Below are positions 9,197 to 17,350 of a stretch of 55,993 bases of DNA, piece after piece. The notes under the pieces were generated by a model. It did no database searches, was not told the origin of the DNA, and saw only the letters and a program-made list of their open reading frames with translations. Position 1 is the first letter of the stretch, and the number at the start of each line of letters is the position of its first letter. A program made the translations under genes and the position numbers. Origin of the DNA: Beijerinckiaceae bacterium (lineage in GTDB: Bacteria > Pseudomonadota > Alphaproteobacteria > Rhizobiales > Beijerinckiaceae); the NCBI GenBank assembly GCA_947478455.1, contig CANJWR010000010.1:1-55993 (forward strand), in the 5' to 3' direction.

Positions 9197-9520
9197 ATGC
9201 TCGCCCTTTCGCGCACACGGACTTCAGGCATCGTCGCGGCTTTCCAGCCGGCGCTGACGAAGGCCGCCGTTGTGGCCAAATGGGCAGTAGTATGGCCGGT
9301 GCGAGCTATCAGGGCGCGACGCCATCTGGCCCAACTCTCCGAATTGTCGGACCATGAGCTGAAGGACTTCGGCCTGCTGCGGTCTGATCTCGGAGCCGCC
9401 CATTCGGTCGGGCTATCGGAGGACCCCACGGTCTTTCTCGCCCGTGTTGTGAACGACCGCGCCCGTGCGCAACGCGCACAGGCGGCCGAACTCGTTCAAT
9501 GGGCGAAGCGGCGGGGCTGA
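9197..9520 (+). CDS. DUF1127 (YjiS-like) small protein
   Basis: This 107-residue protein has the DUF1127 signature at about 40-65 (RRHLAQLSELSDHELKDFG), an Arg-rich helix-turn-helix-like segment. Proteins of this family in Agrobacterium and relatives influence phosphate/carbon metabolism and can bind RNA. ATG 9197 is chosen over ATG 9191 because CGAGGAGA lies 8 nt before it and only 2 nt before the earlier one. It is 2-3 times longer than the minimal DUF1127 protein, with about 40 hydrophobic/basic residues before the motif and an Ala/Arg-rich tail. Divergent from the LysR gene. Confidence 0.85.
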   Translation: MLALSRTRTSGIVAAFQPALTKAAVVAKWAVVWPVRAIRARRHLAQLSELSDHELKDFGLLRSDLGAAHSVGLSEDPTVFLARVVNDRARAQRAQAAELVQWAKRRG

Positions 9521-9550
9521 AGCCCCGGGCGGGGCAAGAACTGCCTCTGA

Positions 9551-10759
9551 CTAAATCCCCGGCGCGCCGCCGGCGAACCATGCGGCGAGGATCTGGCGAT
9601 CCTCGTCAGGCAGATCGGTCAGATTGCCGCCCGGCGGCATGGAGCGGGTGGCGACCGCCTGCAGGAAAATTCCCTTGGCGTGCTGGCGGATGGAGTCGGG
9701 ACTGTCGAGCACGACGCCCTTGGGGGGCGAAATGATCCCTTCCCAGACAGGCTCGCGCGCGTGGCACATGGAGCAGCGCGCAGTGACGATGTCCTGCACC
9801 TGTGCAAATTTTACCGGTTGGGCGGACGGCGCGGCCGCGCTCGAAATCGCCGTCCCGATGGTTGAAAGCCAGACGATGATGGCGATCATCAGCGCCGCCA
9901 CGCCCCAAGTCCACCACGGCTTCGGGCGACCCGCATGGCCTTCGTTGTAGAAGTGCCGGATCACCACGCCGATCACCAGAATCAGCGAGACGATGATCCA
10001 GTTGTATTTCGACCCGAACGCCAGCGGATAATGGTTCGAAACCATCAGGAAGATCACCGGCAACGTCAGGTAATTGTTGTGAACCGAGCGCTGCTTGCCG
10101 GCCTTGCCGAGCGCCGGATCGGGCGTCTGCCCCGCCAGCAGCGCCTTCACGATCTTGCGCTGGTTGGGGATGATGATGTGAGCGACATTCGCCACCATGG
10201 CTGTGCCGATGAGCGCGCCAAGCTCAATGAAGGCGCCACGCCCGCTGAAAACTTTCGTGAAGCCCCAGGCGGCCAGCACGAGAAAAAGAAAGCCGACAGC
10301 GCCCAGCGCCGCATCGTTCTTGCCGAGCGGAGAGCGACACAGGCCCTCGTAGATCATATAGCCCAGCACGAGGCCGCCGACACTGAGCGCCACCGCGACA
10401 GCGCCGGAAATATCCAGCACGGTTTTATCAACCAGATAGATTTCGGCGTTCATATAATAATGGGCGACCAGCAGCGAGAAGCCGGTCAAAAAGGTCGCGT
10501 AGGCCTCCCAGTAGAACCATGTGAGGTCTTTCGGCATCTGCTTCGGCGCCACCATGTATTTCGACATGTGGTAGAAACCGCCGCCATGCACCTGCCAGGC
10601 GTCGCCCTGCACGCCTTCGGGCAATCCGTCGCGCTTGCGCAGGCTCAGATCGAGGTGGATGAAATAAAACGACGAGCCGATCCACGCGACGCCCGCGATC
10701 ACATGGACCCAGCGCAGCAGAAAATTGGCCCATTCCTCGAACAATAGCTGCCAGATCAC
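9551..10759 (-). CDS. puuD: Membrane urate oxidase PuuD with fused cytochrome c
   Basis: This 402-residue integral membrane protein has about eight N-terminal transmembrane segments (DUF989/urate hydroxylase domain, starting WANFLLRWVHVIAGVAWIG) and a C-terminal class I cytochrome c domain. The haem motif CSMCH is at 329-333 and the likely axial Met at 374 (RSMPPGGN). PuuD was characterised in Agrobacterium as a urate oxidase passing electrons to the respiratory chain instead of making H2O2 from O2. It is the last gene of a minus-strand unit uraH - permease - puuD, so urate entering through the permease is oxidised to 5-hydroxyisourate and passed to UraH. The gap to the permease gene is 57 bp. 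Confidence 0.93.
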   Translation of the reverse strand: MIWQLLFEEWANFLLRWVHVIAGVAWIGSSFYFIHLDLSLRKRDGLPEGVQGDAWQVHGGGFYHMSKYMVAPKQMPKDLTWFYWEAYATFLTGFSLLVAHYYMNAEIYLVDKTVLDISGAVAVALSVGGLVLGYMIYEGLCRSPLGKNDAALGAVGFLFLVLAAWGFTKVFSGRGAFIELGALIGTAMVANVAHIIIPNQRKIVKALLAGQTPDPALGKAGKQRSVHNNYLTLPVIFLMVSNHYPLAFGSKYNWIIVSLILVIGVVIRHFYNEGHAGRPKPWWTWGVAALMIAIIVWLSTIGTAISSAAAPSAQPVKFAQVQDIVTARCSMCHAREPVWEGIISPPKGVVLDSPDSIRQHAKGIFLQAVATRSMPPGGNLTDLPDEDRQILAAWFAGGAPGI

Positions 10760-10816
10760 GCGTCATATCCCCAGCGAGAAGCAGACGCCGGAGAGCGGCG
10801 TCTGCGAAGTCGTGCC

Positions 10817-12232
10817 TTATATATCGGCAGCCAATGCAGACTGCCGGGCTTCGCCCACTGCATTGTCGCCGGTGCCGCCACCGTTGAAGTAAGCGTTCAA
10901 CGCAACCGCCACGACAGAAGCGAGAATTATGCCGGATTCCAGAAGCGGTTTCATCTCCAAGGGAAAGTTCTTGAAGAAATTCGGCGCAATCATCGGAATC
11001 AACCCGAAGCCGATCGAAATCGCCACCACGAAAAGATTGTGGCGGTTTTTCTTGAAGTCGACGCCGCCCAAAATCCTGATGCCCGTCGCCGAGACCATTC
11101 CGAACATCACAATTCCTGCTCCGCCCAGTACCTCAACAGGCACTGCGCCAACCAGCGCGGCAAGTTTCGGAATGAAACCGAGCATGATCAGAATGATGCC
11201 ACCGGCGACCGCCACATAGCGCGACCGCACCCCGGTAACGCCGACCAGACCGACGTTTTGCGAAAATGACGTATAGGCGAACGTGTTGAATACTCCGCCG
11301 ATGATCGTTCCGGCGCCATCCGCACGCAGGCCGCGGGTCAGATCATCCTGACCGACTTTTCGTCCAGTCATTTCGCCAAGCGCCAGGAACATGCCCGTCG
11401 ATTCGATCATGACGACAACCATCACGATGCACATCGTCAGGATTGGCACAAATTCAAAACGGGGCATTCCGAACTGAAACGGCAAGACGATGCCGAGCCA
11501 GGGCGATCGGGCCACGTCCGCAAAACCCATTTTGCCAATCAGGGCCGCAATGATTCCACCCGCCACAATGCCCAGAAGCACCGCAATATTGGACAGGAAG
11601 CCTTTTGCGTATTTGGTGATGCCAAGAATGACCAGCAGCACAAACAGCGCGAGCCCCAAGCCGCCAAGCGAATCCCGATCCGGATTTGGCACCACGCGCG
11701 CCGCGCCGTCGACAACCTGCACAACGGTGAGCGGTCCTTCCGCCCAGCCGATGCCAATTCGCATGAGGGAAATTCCGATCACGGTGATGATCGTTCCGGT
11801 GACCACCGGCGGGAAGAACCGCAGCAAACGCCCAATCAGAGGCGCTACGAGAAAAGCGAAAATGCCTGACGCAATTACCGATCCATAGATCAGCAGGAGC
11901 GTATCGTTCGCCGAGAATGCGCTGCCGCCTTTTGCGGCGTTGATCATTGCAACCATGGGTGCGACGGAAGCAAAGGTCACGCCCATCATCACCGGCAAAC
12001 GAATACCGACGCCCGGAAAGCCGATTGCCTGCACAAGCGTCGCGAGGCCGCACGCCAGCAGGTCTGCGTTGATCAGCAATGCCCGTTGATCCGCATTGAG
12101 GCCCAATGCGCCTGCAATGATGAGCGGCACGGCAACTGCGCCCGCATACATGACCAGCACATGTTGCAGGCCCAATGCCGCGAGTTGCGGCGCCGGAATG
12201 ATTTCGTCGACCGCATGCCTTGTTTCAGCCAT
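10817..12232 (-). CDS. NCS2 family urate/xanthine permease
   Basis: This 471-residue protein has 12-14 predicted membrane helices and the nucleobase-cation symporter-2 signature (SQNVGLVGVTGVRSRYV, about 328-344). Other typical parts are the TM1 HVLVMYAGAVAVPLI and TM8 MVVVMIESTGMFLALGEMTG regions. The family imports xanthine, urate or uracil with protons. Its position between uraH (17 bp upstream) and puuD makes urate the probable substrate, comparable to E. coli UacT (YgfU). The C-terminal tail is soluble and Gly-rich. Confidence 0.9.
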   Translation of the reverse strand: MAETRHAVDEIIPAPQLAALGLQHVLVMYAGAVAVPLIIAGALGLNADQRALLINADLLACGLATLVQAIGFPGVGIRLPVMMGVTFASVAPMVAMINAAKGGSAFSANDTLLLIYGSVIASGIFAFLVAPLIGRLLRFFPPVVTGTIITVIGISLMRIGIGWAEGPLTVVQVVDGAARVVPNPDRDSLGGLGLALFVLLVILGITKYAKGFLSNIAVLLGIVAGGIIAALIGKMGFADVARSPWLGIVLPFQFGMPRFEFVPILTMCIVMVVVMIESTGMFLALGEMTGRKVGQDDLTRGLRADGAGTIIGGVFNTFAYTSFSQNVGLVGVTGVRSRYVAVAGGIILIMLGFIPKLAALVGAVPVEVLGGAGIVMFGMVSATGIRILGGVDFKKNRHNLFVVAISIGFGLIPMIAPNFFKNFPLEMKPLLESGIILASVVAVALNAYFNGGGTGDNAVGEARQSALAADI

Positions 12233-12249
12233 TTTACCCCCCTGCTTTA

Positions 12250-12645
12250 TTAGCTCCCCCGGTATGTTGAATAACCGTAGGGAGAGATCAGAAGCGGCAC
12301 ATGGTAATGTGCGCTTTCATCGGCCAAACTAAAACGGATCGGAACATCGTCCAGAAAAGGCGGGTTCGACAATTTTATGCCCGCAGCGCGAAAATATTGG
12401 GCAACTTCAAAGACGATCTCATAATGTCCGGCTTTGAAAGCATCGCCCGAAAGCAGAGGAGCGTCACAGCGTCCATCTTCGTTCGTCGCGATTTTGAGCA
12501 AAACTCGCCTGTCGAGGCCATCAAGAGCAAAAAGCGTCAACCCCACCCCCGCTGCGGGACGGCCGCAGGTTGTGTCCAGCACATGGGTGGTCAACCGGCC
12601 GGCTGAGGCCTTTCCGACAGACACTGATTCAGGGGCGCTGGGCAT
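12250..12645 (-). CDS. uraH: 5-Hydroxyisourate hydrolase (transthyretin-like)
   Basis: This 131-residue protein hydrolyses 5-hydroxyisourate to OHCU, the step after urate oxidation. Catalytic features are the N-terminal His in LTTHVLDTT, Arg in ATNEDGRCD, His in ESAHYHVPLL, and the diagnostic C-terminal YRGS. ATG 12645 is chosen; a GTG at 12672 would add nine non-conserved residues, and neither start has a strong ribosome-binding site. It is the first gene of the minus-strand urate unit. The 155-bp gap to the divergent uraD must hold promoters for both directions and contains the 8-bp palindrome CAATATTG at 12736. Confidence 0.93.
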   Translation of the reverse strand: MPSAPESVSVGKASAGRLTTHVLDTTCGRPAAGVGLTLFALDGLDRRVLLKIATNEDGRCDAPLLSGDAFKAGHYEIVFEVAQYFRAAGIKLSNPPFLDDVPIRFSLADESAHYHVPLLISPYGYSTYRGS

Positions 12646-12800
12646 CGAGGCTCGCAAAATATGACAGTTCACATGTTAAGCGTGGCGCGCTCGGCGGAGC
12701 AATAGCGGACTGGCCCAATCATCGAACAAGCTGTGCAATATTGTCTTGAACCTCCGGAAAAATATGCAACTCTCGTTCCCGGGATGAGGCAAGGTCGGAA

Positions 12801-13295
12801 ATGCAGCTTCGCAAAGAGTTTTTGGCCCGATTCGGCGGCGTCTTCGAGCACTCGGCCTGGGTCGCCGAAAGCGCCTGGGACGACCGGGGCGCGGCACAAT
12901 GCCGAACGGCGGAGGAATTGCACGCCGTGATGACGGCCGCCATGCGGGCCGCGCCGCGTGAGAAACAGCTTGCCCTCATCAACGCCCACCCTGATCTGGC
13001 CGGACGTCTCGCCATGGCCGGACGGTTGACGGCGGATTCGACGAAAGAACAGAAGTCCGCCGGGCTGGCCTTTCTCACCGACGACGAGAAGGCGCGATTC
13101 ACGGCGCTGAACGACGCCTACAAGGGGCGTTTCGGCTTTCCGTTCATCATGGCGGTGAAGAATCGCACGAAGGGGGAGATTCTCGAAGCCTTCGAGGCGC
13201 GCCTCAAACATGATTCCGAACAGGAATTTGCGACCGCGCTGAACGAGATCGAAAAAATCGTGATGTTCCGGCTGCGGGATTTGCTGCCGGGGTAG
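12801..13295 (+). CDS. uraD: OHCU decarboxylase
   Basis: This 164-residue enzyme decarboxylates 2-oxo-4-hydroxy-4-carboxy-5-ureidoimidazoline to S-allantoin, the third step of urate breakdown. Family motifs are LINAHPDLAG with the catalytic His, STKEQKSAGL, and FGFPFIMAVK. The N-terminus (MQLRKEFLARFGGVFEHS) is some 10-15 residues shorter than many homologues. ATG 12801 is the only usable start after the in-frame stop at 12747, so the short form seems real. No allantoinase, ureidoglycolate or urease gene is in the window; allantoin must be handled elsewhere or excreted. Confidence 0.93.
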   Translation: MQLRKEFLARFGGVFEHSAWVAESAWDDRGAAQCRTAEELHAVMTAAMRAAPREKQLALINAHPDLAGRLAMAGRLTADSTKEQKSAGLAFLTDDEKARFTALNDAYKGRFGFPFIMAVKNRTKGEILEAFEARLKHDSEQEFATALNEIEKIVMFRLRDLLPG

Positions 13296-13342
13296 CCGGG
13301 CGCGAAACTCGCGCGTTGCCCGCTTTCAAGCGCACAACGCCG

Positions 13343-13699
13343 CTATCTCGCCATCGCCAGAGCCGGATTGCGCGCCGGCGGCAATGGCAGCGCGTCGTTG
13401 GCGTCGCCAGTCACAACTGGACTGCAATGTTCGGTGATAGGTCCAACCGCGATGCAATCTGCAATCAGAACATCGAACTCCTGCGCAAGCTGAGACCCTA
13501 AAAAGCGCTCCTTGTGGTCCTTCACGGACGCCCAACGCACCAACAGCCTGTAGCGCGAGGGCTGCTCGGCGGAGCGCAACAGTTCCAGCCCCAGATAGCC
13601 CGGCGCACGCACGAAGATGCGCCGCGACAATTCGATGCCCGCCTCGAACATCAATTCCATGCCGGGCACAATCTCGTATTGGAAAATCGCAAGCACCAT
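13343..13699 (-). CDS. ABM-domain (antibiotic biosynthesis monooxygenase fold) protein
   Basis: This 118-residue protein has a ferredoxin-like ABM fold: VLAIFQYEIVPGMELMFEAG, then an YRLLVRWASVKDHKERF strand-helix unit typical of the family. Members include quinol monooxygenases and many small proteins of unknown role. The last 25 residues (PLPPARNPALAMAR) look disordered. It is divergent from the Rieske oxygenase gene, with only 98 bp between starts, so it probably belongs to the same regulon and may act on or protect against the hydroxylated or quinone product. This link is inferred from position only. Confidence 0.7.
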   Translation of the reverse strand: MVLAIFQYEIVPGMELMFEAGIELSRRIFVRAPGYLGLELLRSAEQPSRYRLLVRWASVKDHKERFLGSQLAQEFDVLIADCIAVGPITEHCSPVVTGDANDALPLPPARNPALAMAR

Positions 13700-13797
13700 G
13701 AGCCGCCTCCCTGCGGGCCTGTTGCGGACCGGATTTTTCGATTATCCTGATTTCAATCCGGCGCGAAGCGCCGTCAAGAAACAATGGAGGTACGCCC

Positions 13798-15078
13798 GTG
13801 CTGACTGCAGCCGAAAACGAATTGCTGACCCGCATCGGTCCCGGAACCCGCATGGGCAATCTCATGCGCCGCTACTGGCATCCGGTCGCGGGCGTCAGCG
13901 AAATGGCGAATGTCTGGACGAAGCGCATCCGCATCCTCGGCGAAGATCTGGTGCTGTTCAAGGACCGCAGCGGCAAATACGGTTTGATCGGCGAGTTCTG
14001 TCCGCATCGCGGGGCTTCCCTGCACAATGGAATTCCGCAGGCTGACGGCATTCGTTGCCCCTATCACGGCTGGAAATTCGACCATGCAGGCGTTTGCACC
14101 GACATGCCGAACGAAACACGCCACGCCCTGAAAGACAAGAAAGTCACCGAAGGTTATCCGGTCGAAGAACTTGGCGGATTGCTGTTCGCCTATCTGGGGC
14201 CAGCGCCCGCGCCCCTGCTGCCGCGTCTCGACGGGCTCGTGGCCGAGGGCACGATCCGCCACGTCGGCACGGCTGTCATTCCCTGCAACTGGCTGCAGAT
14301 CATGGAGAACTCGGTCGATCCCGTTCACGTCGAATGGGCGCACGGAGCTCTGTACGAATTCATCCATGAAGCCGAAGGACTCAAGACATCGTGGACGCGG
14401 CCTCATGCGAAGATCGGCTTCGACGAATTCGAGCATGGCATCATCAAGCGGCGGTTGCTGGTGGGACAAAAGGAAGATTCGCAGGACTGGACGGTCGGCC
14501 ATCCGCTGATCTTCCCGAATGCGCTTGCGGTCGGCACCGGTGGCGGCGAATGGCAGCAATACACCTTCCAGATTCGCGTGCCGGTGGACGATACGAACAC
14601 AAAACACTTCTGGTATCACGCCTATGTTCCACCGAAGGGCGCGACTGTGCCGCAGCATCTGTGGGATCACGTGCCGGTGTTCGATGTGCCGTTCATAGAC
14701 AAGGACGGCAATTATCTCATCGACTATGTGCACGCGCAGGACATCATGAACTGGGTGACGCAGGGGCAGATTGCGGAGCGTTCCCGAGAAAATCTCGGCG
14801 CCAGCGATCGGGGCCTCGTTGTCTATCGCCGCATGCTGGCGCGCGAGATCGAAAGGATCGAGCAGGGACACGACCCCATCAACATCATCCGCGATCCGGC
14901 GAAAAACAAGGTCATCAATCTGCCGCTGGAACACAAGGGCAATATGGTGGCCAACGGTTTCGAGACGACGCTGACGACGCATATGTCGAGCTTCTCGCCT
15001 ATCGCCAAAGACCTGATTGCAGTGTTCGCCAGCGCCGAGCGCAAGCCGGTGCGCGATCCGCAGCCTGCCGCAGAATGA
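13798..15078 (+). CDS. Rieske [2Fe-2S] aromatic oxygenase, alpha subunit
   Basis: This 426-residue non-haem iron oxygenase resembles the phthalate/O-demethylase branch. The Rieske cluster ligands are Cys68-His70 (CPHRGASL) and Cys87-His90 (CPYHGWKF). The mononuclear iron site is Asp174-His177-His182 in ENSVDPVHVEWAH, with a more distal carboxylate expected in the C-terminal half. GTG 13798 is the start, 7 nt after ATGGAGG. Such enzymes need a reductase, and none is encoded nearby. The enolase-superfamily gene follows after 31 bp, so the two are likely co-transcribed. Substrate unknown: the C-terminal domain decides specificity and is not recognisable by eye. Confidence 0.88.
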   Translation: MLTAAENELLTRIGPGTRMGNLMRRYWHPVAGVSEMANVWTKRIRILGEDLVLFKDRSGKYGLIGEFCPHRGASLHNGIPQADGIRCPYHGWKFDHAGVCTDMPNETRHALKDKKVTEGYPVEELGGLLFAYLGPAPAPLLPRLDGLVAEGTIRHVGTAVIPCNWLQIMENSVDPVHVEWAHGALYEFIHEAEGLKTSWTRPHAKIGFDEFEHGIIKRRLLVGQKEDSQDWTVGHPLIFPNALAVGTGGGEWQQYTFQIRVPVDDTNTKHFWYHAYVPPKGATVPQHLWDHVPVFDVPFIDKDGNYLIDYVHAQDIMNWVTQGQIAERSRENLGASDRGLVVYRRMLAREIERIEQGHDPINIIRDPAKNKVINLPLEHKGNMVANGFETTLTTHMSSFSPIAKDLIAVFASAERKPVRDPQPAAE

Positions 15079-15109
15079 TATCAAATCATATCGAAATGGA
15101 GCCGCTGGA

Positions 15110-16225
15110 ATGAAAATCGTCAAGGTCGATGTATTGCCCTGCCACATGCCGCAATCCGACCCGAAGTGGAGGTTCTCGATTCACGCCAACCGCATTTCGA
15201 AAGGCTGGCTGGTCGAGATCACCGCCGAGGATGGCACGGTCGGATACGGCTATGCGTCGGCGACGCGCCATATGGGCGCCAATAGCGAAGGGTTGAAAGG
15301 CACGCTGGACGATTTCGCCACGCTGCTGGTGGGTCGGGATGCTTTCGACATCGAAGACATTCTGGTGCGTCTCGATCATCACCTGAAGGGCATGAATCAG
15401 GCGAAAGCCGCCGTGGACTGCGCCTTGTTCGAAATCGCCTCCCGCTCGCTCGGCGTGCCTATGTATCATCTGTTTGGTGGAAAGCGTCGCACCGAACTGC
15501 CGGTGATGCGCGTGCTGTCGATCAAGGAGCCGAATGAGATGGCAATGATGGGCCGCAAGCTCGTCGAGGCCGGCTACAGACACATCAAGATCAAGGTCGA
15601 CGGACATGTGTCGCTCGACGCCACGCGGGTGAAAGCCATTCGGGACGAGGTGGGGCCGGACATAAGGCTCATCATCGACGCCAATCAGGCATACAAGCCG
15701 AAGGATGCGATCCTGCTCGCAAACAAGGTCGTCGACTACGGCGTGGAGATTTTCGAACAGCCCTGCAAATCCGACGATTACGCCGGCCTCAAGCTGGTGA
15801 CGCAGAATTCGCCCATCGCGACGGAAGCCGACGAGAGCGCAGGCTCGGTGCATGAAGTCATGCAACTTGTCTCGAACCGCATCGTCGACATGGTGAGCCT
15901 GAAGGTTCCGAAGCTCGGCGGGTTGCGCAATACGCTGGCGGCAGCGCGCATTTGCGAAGCCGGCGACATTCCCTGCCGGCTCGGCGCCCATGTCGGGCCG
16001 CGCCTCTTGTCGGCGCAGGCCATGCATCTTGCGGCGAGTCTTCCTAACCTCAGCTTCGCCTGCGAATTCGGCGAATATGTGCGGCTTGAAAACGACATTA
16101 CGGAAGGCGTGGAGAACATCGACGGCAAGGTTCATGTGACGAATGCGCCGGGCTCGGGCGCGCGGCTACGGGCAGACTCAGATATTCAGATTGCGGCGGC
16201 AGAGCGGCTAATCGCGACGGTTTAG
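15110..16225 (+). CDS. Mandelate racemase / muconate lactonizing enzyme family protein
   Basis: This 371-residue enolase-superfamily enzyme has a capping domain (1-125) and a beta/alpha barrel. The catalytic KxK pair is Lys160/Lys162 (HIKIKVDG). Metal ligands are Asp190 (IIDANQA), Glu216 (FEQPC) and the acidic ATEADES near 238-242. A C-terminal Lys265 (SLKVPKLGG) and His294 (LGAHVGP) could serve as the opposite-face base. These enzymes abstract an alpha-proton from a carboxylate (dehydration, racemisation, cycloisomerisation). ATG 15110 follows GCTGGA weakly. It lies between the Rieske oxygenase gene and a binding-protein gene in one plus-strand run, suggesting a step in degradation of an imported acid. 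Confidence 0.88.
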   Translation: MKIVKVDVLPCHMPQSDPKWRFSIHANRISKGWLVEITAEDGTVGYGYASATRHMGANSEGLKGTLDDFATLLVGRDAFDIEDILVRLDHHLKGMNQAKAAVDCALFEIASRSLGVPMYHLFGGKRRTELPVMRVLSIKEPNEMAMMGRKLVEAGYRHIKIKVDGHVSLDATRVKAIRDEVGPDIRLIIDANQAYKPKDAILLANKVVDYGVEIFEQPCKSDDYAGLKLVTQNSPIATEADESAGSVHEVMQLVSNRIVDMVSLKVPKLGGLRNTLAAARICEAGDIPCRLGAHVGPRLLSAQAMHLAASLPNLSFACEFGEYVRLENDITEGVENIDGKVHVTNAPGSGARLRADSDIQIAAAERLIATV

Positions 16226-16252
16226 TTGATTCAAGAAGACAGGGAGTTGAAC

Positions 16253-17347
16253 ATGTCGGGGATGGTCGGAAACAAGCACGTCTATCGTATTGTCGGCGCA
16301 GCCAGTCTGCTGGCCTTGCTGGCAGACTCTGCAAGCGCGCTGACGCGGGAGGAAGTCTTCAACTATCGCGGCGCGGATCGTCAGAAAGTCCTTGAGGAGG
16401 GCGCGAAAAAGGAAGGCACAGTCGTCATGTATTCGGCGATGATCGTCAATCAGGTGCAACGACCCATCGCGGACGCCTTCCGCAAGAAATATCCATTCAT
16501 CGACATCAAGTACTGGCGCGGCGATAGCAACCAGATCGTCACAAAGCTGACCGCCGAAAATCAAGCGAACAATTTCGTCGCAGATGTGGTGGAGGGCAGC
16601 GGCCTCAGCGGCGGCATCGGTGAGGCGCAGATTGCGGCGCCATTCTACTCAACCTACATGGACATTCTGCCAGCCAAGGACGTTTCAAACGGGCGCACGT
16701 GGATCACCACGCGTTATCGCTACATCGCGCTTGGCTACAACACGAAGTTGGTAAAAGCCGACGAGGTTCCGCGCACGTATGAAGATCTGCTCAATCCGAA
16801 ATGGCAAGGCAAAATGGCATGGAACGCCGGCACCGACGCCAGTGGCGCGCTTATTACAATCACGAGCTTGCGGGCAGCCTGGGGTGAGGAAAAGGCGGAG
16901 GCGTATCTGGCGAAGCTCGGCAAGCAAAAGATCGCCAATCTGGCGCAGAGCAATCGCGCCGTGGTAGATCGTGTCATCGAGGGAGAATTCAGCCTCGGCA
17001 TCGGAATTTCTGCGCACCACCCGATTATTAGCGCCCGCAAAGGAGCGCCGGCTAACACGGTCTTGCTCGATCCCGTTCCGGCTCTCAACGGCACTGTTCA
17101 GGTGACGAGAGGCTCCAGAAATCCTCATGCAGCGATGCTGCTTGTCGATTTTCTGCTGTCCGAAGAGACACAGAAATTCTTGCAGACGGCCGAATATTTT
17201 CCGGCTAATCCCAACGTCGAACCGGAAGAAAGCCTGAAGGGCATCGTGCCGCGCAACGCCGGAGTTGGCGACGTGGTGATTACGCCGGACATGCTGGTGA
17301 ACAACACCGCACGTTCGGCGCAATTGTTCGAGAAATATTTTAAATAG
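16253..17347 (+). CDS. Fe3+/AfuA-type periplasmic binding protein (paralogue 2)
   Basis: This 364-residue binding protein is a clear paralogue of the one at 6282: both mature proteins begin with YRGADR...KVLE, and both have ADAF..KYPF....YWRG and YNTKLV..D..P..YEDLL. The signal peptide runs to about ADSASA. ATG 16253 lies 6 nt after AGGGAG; an earlier TTG at 16226 lacks support. It comes 27 bp after the enolase-family gene and probably shares its transcript, so its ligand may be the substrate of the oxygenase/enolase pathway. No permease or ATPase is encoded nearby. It converges on the next gene with only 3 bp between stops and no terminator. Confidence 0.83.
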   Translation: MSGMVGNKHVYRIVGAASLLALLADSASALTREEVFNYRGADRQKVLEEGAKKEGTVVMYSAMIVNQVQRPIADAFRKKYPFIDIKYWRGDSNQIVTKLTAENQANNFVADVVEGSGLSGGIGEAQIAAPFYSTYMDILPAKDVSNGRTWITTRYRYIALGYNTKLVKADEVPRTYEDLLNPKWQGKMAWNAGTDASGALITITSLRAAWGEEKAEAYLAKLGKQKIANLAQSNRAVVDRVIEGEFSLGIGISAHHPIISARKGAPANTVLLDPVPALNGTVQVTRGSRNPHAAMLLVDFLLSEETQKFLQTAEYFPANPNVEPEESLKGIVPRNAGVGDVVITPDMLVNNTARSAQLFEKYFK

Positions 17348-17350
17348 GGC

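Noticed and set aside
9512-9527. CGGGGCT-GA-AGCCCCG hairpin at the end of the DUF1127 gene as a terminator
   Set aside because: Only 7 bp, overlapping the stop codon, and no T-run follows; too weak to call.
13774-15147. 457-codon minus-strand frame opposite the Rieske oxygenase
   Set aside because: It mirrors the oxygenase frame, has no ribosome-binding site and no recognisable domain.
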